This document shows, piece after piece, positions 9,324-17,136 of a DNA stretch of 64,000 bases (positions are counted from its first letter, which is position 1; each line of letters starts with the position of its first letter). Under the pieces are notes generated by a model, which did not search any database, had not been told where the DNA came from, and was given only the letters and a program-made list of their open reading frames with translations. The stretch comes from Pseudomonadota bacterium (GTDB lineage Bacteria; Pseudomonadota; Gammaproteobacteria; Pseudomonadales; Pseudohongiellaceae), in assembly GCA_027623555.1 (NCBI GenBank), contig JAQBSZ010000006.1, forward strand, positions 62,001-126,000, given 5' to 3'. The position numbers and the translations under genes are program-made.

Positions 9324-9550
9324 GGAATACCCTCCTTATCACCATACGGCGCCTGCACCTGTGTAGGATACAAAGACTGTAAATAAAGTACAAGATCAGA
9401 TCTAAGAAATACCCAGCGCTTCCCTGGCTTGGCACCTTTAACTTGTCCAAGACAAGCTCTCTGCCTTAAAACAGCAGGTGACATATGAAGGAATTTAGCG
9501 GCTTGATTTAAGTCGAAAGTTGAATCTTGAAGGGAGTCCATATTTTCCAT
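9200..9550 (-). CDS. HTH (excisionase/MerR-like) DNA-binding protein
   Basis: A 116-residue protein with an N-terminal helix-turn-helix of the excisionase/AlpA type (FDLNQAAKFLHMSPAVLRQRA, then GKRWVFLRSDLVLYLQS), about residues 12-60. The last 40 residues are read from the same DNA as the integrase N-terminus in a different frame. It is probably the directionality factor or integrase regulator, inferred from its position just upstream of and overlapping int. The start may be the second Met (residue 4). No strong Shine-Dalgarno site is seen. Confidence 0.75.
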   Translation of the reverse strand: MENMDSLQDSTFDLNQAAKFLHMSPAVLRQRACLGQVKGAKPGKRWVFLRSDLVLYLQSLYPTQVQAPYGDKEGIPCHFINAATSGGSNLRPPTDSTYADLLKRPKDDLLKNFTTN

Positions 9551-9735
9551 AGGTTATGCCGTGGTGAATGTGTTCCACAATAAATCTATAGAATTTTTTG
9601 GTAAGTTTTTACTACAAACTTTCCGGATGGCAAAGTAAGTTTTTCTTGAAATTATAATCATCTACTATGGCGAGGAATTGAACTTCCGCTGCTATCTTTG
9701 TTAACTGGCATGCAAAACTGAACAGGTTAGCAGGG

Positions 9736-9878
9736 TAATTGGCGTTGAAAACTGATCACCGATTATGTTTTTTTACCAGGTTCAAATGGCCTTATAACTT
9801 ACGTGTTGTAAGTAGACATTGAATCGCAAAGTGGTCAGTTGTAGGCGCCAATAGGTGATCAGTTCTTGACGCCAATTA
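9736..9878. mobile_element. MITE-like element with IS21-type termini, 143 bp
   Basis: The stretch starts TAATTGGCGTTGAAAACTGA and ends with the inverted copy ending CGCCAATTA. The outer 25 bases pair with about three mismatches. There is no ORF inside. An internal second copy of the right-end motif (GGTCAGTT...GGCGCCAAT) recalls the multiple terminal repeats of IS21-family elements. It lies in the 440-bp gap (9551-9990) between the HTH gene and the GHKL ATPase gene. I saw nothing else in that gap. The IS21 link is by end-sequence style and is not proven. Confidence 0.6.
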
Positions 9879-9990
9879 ACAGCTTAAGAATGTATGGTGC
9901 GTCATCTGGCCTCAATCCATTCGATCAGTGCAAACTACGAAACCACCGAGACTAAGAAAGATAGCAAATTTGTTCATTTCGCGAAAAATA

Positions 9991-11562
9991 CTAAGGAAGT
10001 CTGACTAGGATTTGTTCTATCAAACGTCGCGCAACCACACGATTAGCTGAACATTCACAAATAAGATCAAAAACATTTTGGTAAATTTGACGTTTCTGCC
10101 TTGAGTAGGAACTAAGCGGATCGTGTGTCTCGCTTGCAGTATTCCCTGAATTCGCTATTTTGGAAATTCCATCTACTTTTTTTAACAGCTTGGATTGATC
10201 TTTAGTATTAAGGTTTTCGCTGTTTGCGACTGCAGACATTTTGTCCATCGATACTGAATTTGACTTGATAAGCTCATCTTTGTATTTCTTGGAAATAGCC
10301 CCTTGCTTAAGAACATCCAGATTCACTCGAACCCTTTCCTCTTCCAACTCGAACTCTTTGATTTTATTTCGAACCGCTGAATTTTGCCGACATATTCGTG
10401 CGATGTTTCTGCCATAGGTCGCAATCTTGCCTATAAAGTCAGCATACCTTGCATTAACTTCAAAATCGTCTCTGCGACCCGTAGGAACTAGCTGTCGATT
10501 TACGATGTGCAATTCCCCAACAGACCAAGAATTAAATCTCGGTTCAGGAAATGCTTCTGTGAGTAGGTTACTCTGACCGATCTGAATATTCCCTTCTCTA
10601 ACCCTTAATCCCCTGATCAATTGCGAGGACGGAATTACCCCAAGATAGGAATGATGCAATATCCAACCTACGGCGGCGACGCCTCCGTGCATTCCTTCTA
10701 CCTCTACAAGTTCCAATCGCTTGAATTTATCACTCACTGAATCGGAAAGACTGAATTGATCCCTATAGGGTCGATATACAGTTCGCTCTTCACCACAATT
10801 TTCTACACATATTTCATAGGCGCTATAAACATTATTTTCTTTTAGAAATTCCTCTATCTCGCTCCCAAATTTAAATCCGGGATCAAATGGAACGGGCGCA
10901 TGCTGCGAAAGATAATCATAGACTTCTTCTTCATTCAACAACATGTCGTTTTTGTATCTGACAACACCTCTAAGCTCTACTTCGAAATAATGATCAGTCT
11001 TGAGCGCCGCCTCATCAAACGATACCTCGGCAATCTCATTCAGAAAAGATTTTAGGTCGCCCTCATAGTCACGATCAGCGACCAATTTCTTAAATTGAAC
11101 ACCATCCCACTTAATCTCTGATATCGTATTCTCAGCTGAACAAGAAGTTCTGAATATTAGCTCTCGACAATATGAAAGCCCAGCGAAGCGACCGACACCC
11201 CGAAACCCTCTAGCCTCTGTATCAACCTTTTGGCTAGCTCCAACCGAAACCATAGCACGTTCAAATTTCTGTGCGCCTATTCCGATGCCGTTATCACGTA
11301 TAACTATACTTCGATTGTCTCGGTCTATGGTCAGCCTGATTTGAGCGTTCTTTGCTTTATATTTCCCCTTTCTAGATGCCTCATCTATTGCATCCACTGC
11401 GTTCTGAATATATTCACGAACCATCGACATTGGGTCGACGTACATTCCCCCCGAAATAAGCTCCAGTATGTCTTTTCCAATAACCATAGATGAAACATCT
11501 GGCTTCTGAGTCTTTCTTGAACTGACAATTCGTGAATCCGCCGCGATTACTTGGGAGTCCAC
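9991..11562 (-). CDS. GHKL (HSP90-like) ATPase, last gene of candidate defence operon
   Basis: A 523-residue protein with an N-terminal Bergerat-fold ATPase. The N-box MVREYIQNAVDAIDEA has the catalytic Glu at 50 and Asn at 54, the G1 box is DNGIGIG at 90-96, and the G2 box is GFRGVGRFAGL at 119-129. The middle region (about 280-380) resembles the HSP90/MutL second domain. The C-terminal third is helical and low-complexity. It overlaps the stop of the radical SAM gene upstream and ends the seven-gene operon. HSP90-like ATPases of this type occur in several defence operons, where ATP-driven clamp closure is proposed. The precise role here is unknown. Confidence 0.85.
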   Translation of the reverse strand: MDSQVIAADSRIVSSRKTQKPDVSSMVIGKDILELISGGMYVDPMSMVREYIQNAVDAIDEASRKGKYKAKNAQIRLTIDRDNRSIVIRDNGIGIGAQKFERAMVSVGASQKVDTEARGFRGVGRFAGLSYCRELIFRTSCSAENTISEIKWDGVQFKKLVADRDYEGDLKSFLNEIAEVSFDEAALKTDHYFEVELRGVVRYKNDMLLNEEEVYDYLSQHAPVPFDPGFKFGSEIEEFLKENNVYSAYEICVENCGEERTVYRPYRDQFSLSDSVSDKFKRLELVEVEGMHGGVAAVGWILHHSYLGVIPSSQLIRGLRVREGNIQIGQSNLLTEAFPEPRFNSWSVGELHIVNRQLVPTGRRDDFEVNARYADFIGKIATYGRNIARICRQNSAVRNKIKEFELEEERVRVNLDVLKQGAISKKYKDELIKSNSVSMDKMSAVANSENLNTKDQSKLLKKVDGISKIANSGNTASETHDPLSSYSRQKRQIYQNVFDLICECSANRVVARRLIEQILVRLP

Positions 11563-13133
11563 TATGCCACCTCCAAACCGGCGTCTTCCACCTTTTCATC
11601 TGCAGGGACAACGAATTCTAGGATCTTAGTTCGCGCACGGTTGGCAGCTTGCTTATCCCAGATTTGTTTCTCTTCTTTCTGATCTAGATGATAGAAATAA
11701 GGTAGAATTTTTTTCAGCTTATTGTTCTTTGTCGCTTTCACTGCAGAGGGGTATTGCTTAGGAAAGCGCGCAGACAATAATTCTACTAACTCTGACCGTT
11801 CATCATCATTCAATTTAGCGTATTCCGCATTATATTGATCAAACTCCGCCCTGCCGCCCAGCTCGTCGTACCAAGAACGATTAAAAATGAATTTGTGTGG
11901 CAAATTGAGAAGATTCACAAACTCTTCTTCACTATCACCGAATGCTCTTCGAAAATATTCAGGCGCGCCACTGACAATTCCGTGTGTTGCCTGCAGGATT
12001 AGCTGCATAGACCTCAATATATAGCGATTCCATTTCACGCCTATATGAGATCTGTCTTTAAGATCAACGGGTTGATAGCGCATTGGAAAAGAGAATATCC
12101 GTATGCCTAACTCTTCGTTGAGATGAATATTTAGCTTCATCCTCTCGTATAGGTCTTCCGGTGAATCATGGAAATTATAGAGCATATAATTAGAAAGGTT
12201 GTGGAGGCCTGCTTCTGCAGAATACCTAATGGCAGTCTCATATGGTTTTCTTAATCCCGCATGATCAAAGGCAATCCTTAGTGGGCTTATACAAATCGTA
12301 CTCATCTCTTTTAGGTACATCGGGTCTTTGCAAAGAATTCTGGCATCAACTCCTTGATTAAAATCCACCCTCCTTTGATAGATTTTTCCATTTCTCTCAA
12401 GCGTAGCTCCTTTCTCAAATCCGAGGCCCCTTATTTCAGCCATGATTTCTTTATACTTTCCGGATGCGACTACATTGTTGTCCATCAGAACCAAGTCTTT
12501 CTTTGGACCATACCGGCGCTCGATGTCATTAACTACCTGACTAATTGAGTCAGTATCTCGCTGTTTGCCCTCTAATTTTGGCACACCACAAAATTTGCAA
12601 CTCCTCACGCAGCCTCGTGAAGCGTAGGTAAAATATGCATCTGTTACTGAGTATTCATAATCTGTCTGATCTAATATGGAATAATCAGGGGTCAGAAATT
12701 CGATTGGAGTACTTTGAAAGTCATCCGAATACAGCTCTTCAGCGAAATCATCTAACTGCAGCGATACAGCTGGCGCTTTGTCTAGCAGGCCTTGAATAAA
12801 TCTAATTCCTCTCCATGATGGCTCAGCTTTATACGCCTCATTCATAAGTGAGGCAGCAATGCCGCCTACGAATATACGGCTCGAGTTACCGTTCGCCACC
12901 TTTAGTGCAAAATTGATTGCGTCAGCCGTTTTTTTCCATTCGAATGAAAACAATGAGGTGATATATATTCTGTCCCATGCCTCATTTAGAACCGACCCAT
13001 CCTCACCCTTAATGAACTTTACCAGATCCTTTTTCCCCAACTCGCCATGGTACTGTGCGATTTTCATCAGGCCGAGGGGCGGGTACTTATTTTTGTAACC
13101 TGGTTCTATCAATAGTATTTTTCGATTAGCCAT
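11562..13133 (-). CDS. Radical SAM protein with B12-binding-like N-terminal domain
   Basis: A 523-residue enzyme. The N-terminal 150 residues look like a cobalamin-binding-type Rossmann domain (LLIEPGYKNKYPPLGL start, FVGGIAASL loop) but lack a clear DxHxxG B12 ligand motif. The radical SAM core starts with the 4Fe-4S motif C175-VRS-C179-KF-C182, followed by DNN and Gly-rich strands. About 200 C-terminal residues are unassigned. Such enzymes cleave SAM to a 5'-deoxyadenosyl radical for methylation, sulfur insertion or rearrangement. It is encoded between a DGQHR-type and a GHKL gene with 1-bp junctions, so it probably acts on nucleic acid or on a partner of the system. That last step is inference. 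Confidence 0.85.
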   Translation of the reverse strand: MANRKILLIEPGYKNKYPPLGLMKIAQYHGELGKKDLVKFIKGEDGSVLNEAWDRIYITSLFSFEWKKTADAINFALKVANGNSSRIFVGGIAASLMNEAYKAEPSWRGIRFIQGLLDKAPAVSLQLDDFAEELYSDDFQSTPIEFLTPDYSILDQTDYEYSVTDAYFTYASRGCVRSCKFCGVPKLEGKQRDTDSISQVVNDIERRYGPKKDLVLMDNNVVASGKYKEIMAEIRGLGFEKGATLERNGKIYQRRVDFNQGVDARILCKDPMYLKEMSTICISPLRIAFDHAGLRKPYETAIRYSAEAGLHNLSNYMLYNFHDSPEDLYERMKLNIHLNEELGIRIFSFPMRYQPVDLKDRSHIGVKWNRYILRSMQLILQATHGIVSGAPEYFRRAFGDSEEEFVNLLNLPHKFIFNRSWYDELGGRAEFDQYNAEYAKLNDDERSELVELLSARFPKQYPSAVKATKNNKLKKILPYFYHLDQKEEKQIWDKQAANRARTKILEFVVPADEKVEDAGLEVA

Positions 13134-13134
13134 T

Positions 13135-14157
13135 TTAAACCACTTTAAGTTTCGCTTTGCTTCTGAATTTTCTTAGTTGCTCGACTGCCTCTGCAACGCC
13201 TGCTTCCCCTCCGAGACCTTTCAGGGTACCGCTCGAACTCCAATCAAATGCGGGCATGAAATCAGACAATTTCCCTGCAAAGTATCTTTCCCACGAATCA
13301 ACACCACTCCTGCTTCCTTCGACATACAAATCCGCTGCTACTGACATTAGACTGTATACGCCAATGCCTTTGTTAATCATATGTTTTCTTGGATCAGACC
13401 ACTCTTTGCTAACCACCTCCGCCACACATTGCCAAAAACATCTAACTATCTCGTAAACATCATTTACTTCTCTATCCTCCAATGCTGACGTCTCTTTCAG
13501 AAATCTCTTAACAGCCTTTTGCATAGTTCTAAGGGATGCTCTTCGCTTAACTCCAATTGTTTGTTTCCCCCCCAAATTTAACTGCTTATACCAAGGAGAC
13601 AGCTCGTCCTCTGTAAGTTTAATACTGATCACTAGTTCCGGCCTGATATTCTCGATATCTTTAACTAGTTTCGCTTCATGGAAATCTAATAAGCTGCTAC
13701 TTAAGCCCTTGGCCTTACCATTTATTGTATTGAATACTCTCATTTCCTCTTGTTGAGATAATCCAACAAAAGCCATAAATGGAAAGTCTATTGACAAATC
13801 TGACAGAAATCCCAGCCTGTGCTGGCAATCAACTTGATACATTATGTTCTTTACATCCAAATTTACGGCTAACTTATCCCCGCTTTTTGAAGACGTGATT
13901 GTCCATGCATCATCTTTTCTGGGACGCAAATTGAATGTCAGCGGAATAGTTGCAGCACCGGGCTGCTGAATAAACTTTCTGAAATCAAGACTGTGCTTAT
14001 TGTTTATGGGTCTCTGGTAACCCTTACCTGTTGATTCGTCCAGAACATCAGCAATACTGATTGCACTTAGCAAACTGGAACTTGCAAAGCCGATGAAGAC
14101 CTCCCTGCCACCGCTGAGACCGAGTTTTCCGTGAATATTAGCGAAATTGTTAGACAT
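13135..14157 (-). CDS. DGQHR-domain (DndB-like) protein
   Basis: A 340-residue protein of the DGQHR superfamily, related to DndB, the regulator of DNA phosphorothioation. The signature appears as V109-D-C-Q-H-R-L-G, with Cys replacing Gly (DCQHR at 110-114). The preceding YQRPINNKHSLDFRKF and following FNTINGKAKGL segments also match the family, which shares a ParB/Srx-like fold. It is the fifth gene of the operon, separated by 75 bp from the ParB-like gene upstream and 1 bp from the radical SAM gene downstream. It may bind or modify DNA. The DGQHR identity is firm to the eye; the function is inference. Confidence 0.85.
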   Translation of the reverse strand: MSNNFANIHGKLGLSGGREVFIGFASSSLLSAISIADVLDESTGKGYQRPINNKHSLDFRKFIQQPGAATIPLTFNLRPRKDDAWTITSSKSGDKLAVNLDVKNIMYQVDCQHRLGFLSDLSIDFPFMAFVGLSQQEEMRVFNTINGKAKGLSSSLLDFHEAKLVKDIENIRPELVISIKLTEDELSPWYKQLNLGGKQTIGVKRRASLRTMQKAVKRFLKETSALEDREVNDVYEIVRCFWQCVAEVVSKEWSDPRKHMINKGIGVYSLMSVAADLYVEGSRSGVDSWERYFAGKLSDFMPAFDWSSSGTLKGLGGEAGVAEAVEQLRKFRSKAKLKVV

Positions 14158-14232
14158 GATGCAGCCTTTTGATGCAAATATGCATCGAAATAATGCAGTT
14201 TTGTGTAGAAATTGTCAATGAATCAACGAAAA

Positions 14233-15231
14233 TTACTTGCCATATACCTGCTTCATCAAATTCTGGAGAAGAGTGATCGTCCTAGCCAATCGGTATTTGG
14301 CGTCCTGTTGTGGCTTTGCGTCAAGAGCATCAAATTCTGATTTCTTCATATCCTTTACTTGCTCGTGAATATTCTTTAACTGTACGACAAGGCTCTTGGT
14401 TTTGCCTTTGTCCTCCAAAGTCTCATACGCACCGGATAAGCTACTTTTGCCACTTACAAACTTCGTGAATTCCTTTGGATGATCACAAACAATCGGTAGC
14501 ATTTTGCGGAGTTCCTGAGCAGTTATTTCGCCTTTTCGTATTTCGTTGATTATCCTTTCATCCAGTTTAGGCTCTATCTTTCTTTTCGCCTTCGCCTTTT
14601 TGCTTGTCAAATAAACTTCGTAATAGCTGTATCGATTTGGCTTATCCTCACCGTGCTCAACCATTAAACTGTATGTGTCGAACATTTTCTGAGCAAGCTG
14701 GACAGAAATATTCATTTCATCCTTCAACTCACCCACTTTCCTACCTCCGTTTATCAATCTATAGATAACGCCTGCTTGCTCATAGGCCGACCATTTAGTC
14801 TTTCCCTCGATATGCTCCTGATTCAAATATGAGTAAATAAGGTCTTCATCGGTATCTGCCGGCAGAACCATGCACGAGAGCTTCGAAAATTCTTTAGGGT
14901 TTTTCTGGGCGAGATATCTGCATGCCGCGAGGCGGCTGTTTCCTTCGATCACTTCGAAACTAGAATCCAGAACAACTATGGGGTTCTGTATATTCCCATG
15001 ATGCCTAATTGCCCCAACCAATTTTTTGACATGCTCCAACGAAAGCAGCTCTAATTGAATCTCGTCTTGATCTAATGGTGTTGTTGATTGGTGAACTATA
15101 GAATAGATTCGCGGATTGTTCTCCCAGAATGTTAGATCCCCATGGCTTAGCAAGCCTCGCTTAATCGGGATTGATTTTCCTGAAATTGGAAGCACATCGT
15201 CACCGAAGCCTTTCGTTTTATTGCTCCACAT
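14233..15231 (-). CDS. ParB/Srx-fold N-terminal domain protein (second in operon)
   Basis: A 332-residue protein with a ParB N-terminal (ParB/sulfiredoxin-like) domain in residues 30-115: ENNPRIYS, then LVGAIRHHGNIQNPIVVLD and the nucleotide-binding VIEGNSRLAACRYL (93-106). A ParB-type HTH region probably follows (EQAGVIYRLINGGRKVGEL). The C-terminal half is Lys/Glu-rich and helical. No parA is nearby, so plasmid segregation is unlikely. ParB-fold proteins without ParA occur in DNA-modification and defence loci. It lies 9 bp downstream of the helicase gene in the operon. It shares domain order with the gene at 17136-18107 and may be a distant paralogue. Confidence 0.85.
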   Translation of the reverse strand: MWSNKTKGFGDDVLPISGKSIPIKRGLLSHGDLTFWENNPRIYSIVHQSTTPLDQDEIQLELLSLEHVKKLVGAIRHHGNIQNPIVVLDSSFEVIEGNSRLAACRYLAQKNPKEFSKLSCMVLPADTDEDLIYSYLNQEHIEGKTKWSAYEQAGVIYRLINGGRKVGELKDEMNISVQLAQKMFDTYSLMVEHGEDKPNRYSYYEVYLTSKKAKAKRKIEPKLDERIINEIRKGEITAQELRKMLPIVCDHPKEFTKFVSGKSSLSGAYETLEDKGKTKSLVVQLKNIHEQVKDMKKSEFDALDAKPQQDAKYRLARTITLLQNLMKQVYGK

Positions 15232-15240
15232 TATGATCTC

Positions 15241-16713
15241 CTATGGATGGCCTTCATCGTGGTCATTCAACACCCCATCTAGTATGTCACTAATATCAAT
15301 GCTGAGAACGTCCTGTAAGTCTGCATCATCAGTATCGCCCATTCCTACTTTTACAGCTGACGACTTGAGTGTAATCAAAGCGTCAATCCATTCATCAATA
15401 GAACCTGCCATCTGAATATTTGTAACATGACAAGTTTTTTCTTGCGAGATTCTGTGAATACGGTCCTGTGCCTGAAGGTAATCATCTAGGCTGAACGACC
15501 TATCAAAAAAGATAACATGATTCGCCACAGTTAGCGTCAAGCCTTCTTTGGCAGCCGCTGGAGTCGCAACTAGAACCTTACAGTCTCCATCATGTTTAAA
15601 CTTCTGTACAGAGCCATCTCTATCTGCGATAGCCATAGAGCCATTGATCTGCACAGCACCATACTCTTTGAAATAATTTGCTAGGTATCTACAGTTATCT
15701 ACAAATGAAGTCCAAATAATCACTTTCTCGTCTGCATTGACTATGCGATCAACAAGAGAGCGAGTTGCGGGAATTTTGCCGGGAGTTTCAGAATATGAAT
15801 CGTCGACTAATCTCGGGTTTGATGCTATTTGATTGAGTCTAAGCAACCTCTTCAATATTGCCTCCGAGTCATCAGTGACCAACTTACCGTCTTTTAACAG
15901 CTCTATCCTCAAATCTCTCTTCAACTTCGCGTACATGCGCTGTTGATTGCTTTCCCATTCTCCATATACAGTCTGATAAACCTTCCCTGGAAGCTCCAGT
16001 CCTGATCCTTCTTTGGTTTGGCGAAGAGCAAAAGAGGATATTCTGGGCATCACACTCTTCAACTCTGCAACAAATTTTTCTTTCGCATCTCTTTCAGGCA
16101 AATCCAAACTCGACTTAAATTCTTTGAAATCTATACCAAGAGCGTCTCCAAGGTCTAGAAAGTAAATCTGAGACCAAATGTCATATGGGCGATTTGCCAT
16201 CGGTGTGCCCGTCATGATTATTCTCTTTTTGAAACAGTGCGATAGCTTGAAAAATTCTTTAGTTAACCGAGATTCAGCGTTTTTTATCTTCTGAGACTCA
16301 TCAAGGATAATCGCCATGGACCGATGCATCGACAACGATTCGAATTTCTGAGACTCTAATGCAATCGCTTCATAGCTTGTAATATAGATGCGACACGAAC
16401 TGAACAGTGCTTTGTGATTTGCTGCTCGATCCGTAGATATAACTTTAGGCTTGAGGTGAGAATGAACATCAAACTCTTGCTGCCAATTTCGAATTAGCCC
16501 CTTCTTCGTTACAATGATTACTGTGTCAACAGTGTTTGACTTCAACCAGTCAAGTGCTAGGTCTATTGCTATCTTAGTCTTCCCTAAACCTTGCTCGAAG
16601 AATATCGCTGCATAGTCAAGATCAGCCACGGCATCTATAGCTTCTTGCTGAAATGGAAATGCGCTGGTTAATTTTCGCAAGTCCAAGTTGCTAACTTTCT
16701 TAAGCGTAGCCAA
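15241..16713 (-). CDS. SNF2-family DNA translocase/helicase
   Basis: A 490-residue superfamily 2 ATPase of the SWI2/SNF2 type. Walker A reads FEQGLGKTKIA (residues 39-49), motif II is ILDESQKIKN, and motif III is MTGTPMANRPYDIWSQ. The C-terminal RecA-like domain carries QAQDRIHRISQ (motif VI). It is compact, without accessory nuclease domains. SNF2 proteins translocate on double-stranded DNA and are the motors of several defence systems (for example DISARM and Dpd). Here it lies between two ParB-fold genes and next to a PD-(D/E)XK gene, which suggests a sensing or cleavage complex. Confidence 0.92.
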   Translation of the reverse strand: MATLKKVSNLDLRKLTSAFPFQQEAIDAVADLDYAAIFFEQGLGKTKIAIDLALDWLKSNTVDTVIIVTKKGLIRNWQQEFDVHSHLKPKVISTDRAANHKALFSSCRIYITSYEAIALESQKFESLSMHRSMAIILDESQKIKNAESRLTKEFFKLSHCFKKRIIMTGTPMANRPYDIWSQIYFLDLGDALGIDFKEFKSSLDLPERDAKEKFVAELKSVMPRISSFALRQTKEGSGLELPGKVYQTVYGEWESNQQRMYAKLKRDLRIELLKDGKLVTDDSEAILKRLLRLNQIASNPRLVDDSYSETPGKIPATRSLVDRIVNADEKVIIWTSFVDNCRYLANYFKEYGAVQINGSMAIADRDGSVQKFKHDGDCKVLVATPAAAKEGLTLTVANHVIFFDRSFSLDDYLQAQDRIHRISQEKTCHVTNIQMAGSIDEWIDALITLKSSAVKVGMGDTDDADLQDVLSIDISDILDGVLNDHDEGHP

Positions 16714-16728
16714 TCCCCCGCCCCCTCA

Positions 16729-17136
16729 TCATTGTAAGTTCTTGCTTATCACGTGCCATTTGGAAGTCAAAAATCCTTCTTGTAGCACTATGTTTTCAAG
16801 CAATATACACGATGTCTTTTCACTGCCTAGGGGCACAGCCAATACCAACTCCCCAAAATCTTGGGATTCGATGATGCGCAAATATTCGATCAGCTGATTG
16901 CGTGTATGTTCATTATGGATATCGTGCCGCGTCTTAGCCTCCCCGATATACCTGAATGTGTTATCAAGTCTCATCCATACTAGATCCGGCACAAATGTTC
17001 CTGTACTCGGAGGCCTGTTCCCAACTCGCGAATCTTGATTATCTATTAGCTCAATGAAGTTTGATCTATCCTCGTTCATGGAGCACCATGCACTAATTAG
17101 ATCAATCAGATTGTAGTGCTCTCTAGACTCACTCAT
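16729..17136 (-). CDS. Small PD-(D/E)XK nuclease-like protein
   Basis: A 135-residue protein whose middle carries a restriction-nuclease-like core: P50-D51 in FVPDLVWM, followed 15 residues later by E66-A-K68 in YIGEAKTRHD, then a helix (HTRNQLIEYLRIIE) and a strand (GELVLAVPLG). That order (PD...ExK, alpha, beta) fits the PD-(D/E)XK superfamily, probably as a DNA endonuclease. The start overlaps the ParB-like stop by one base and the stop lies 15 bp before the helicase gene. The assignment is by motif only; the fold has not been checked. Confidence 0.7.
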   Translation of the reverse strand: MSESREHYNLIDLISAWCSMNEDRSNFIELIDNQDSRVGNRPPSTGTFVPDLVWMRLDNTFRYIGEAKTRHDIHNEHTRNQLIEYLRIIESQDFGELVLAVPLGSEKTSCILLENIVLQEGFLTSKWHVISKNLQ

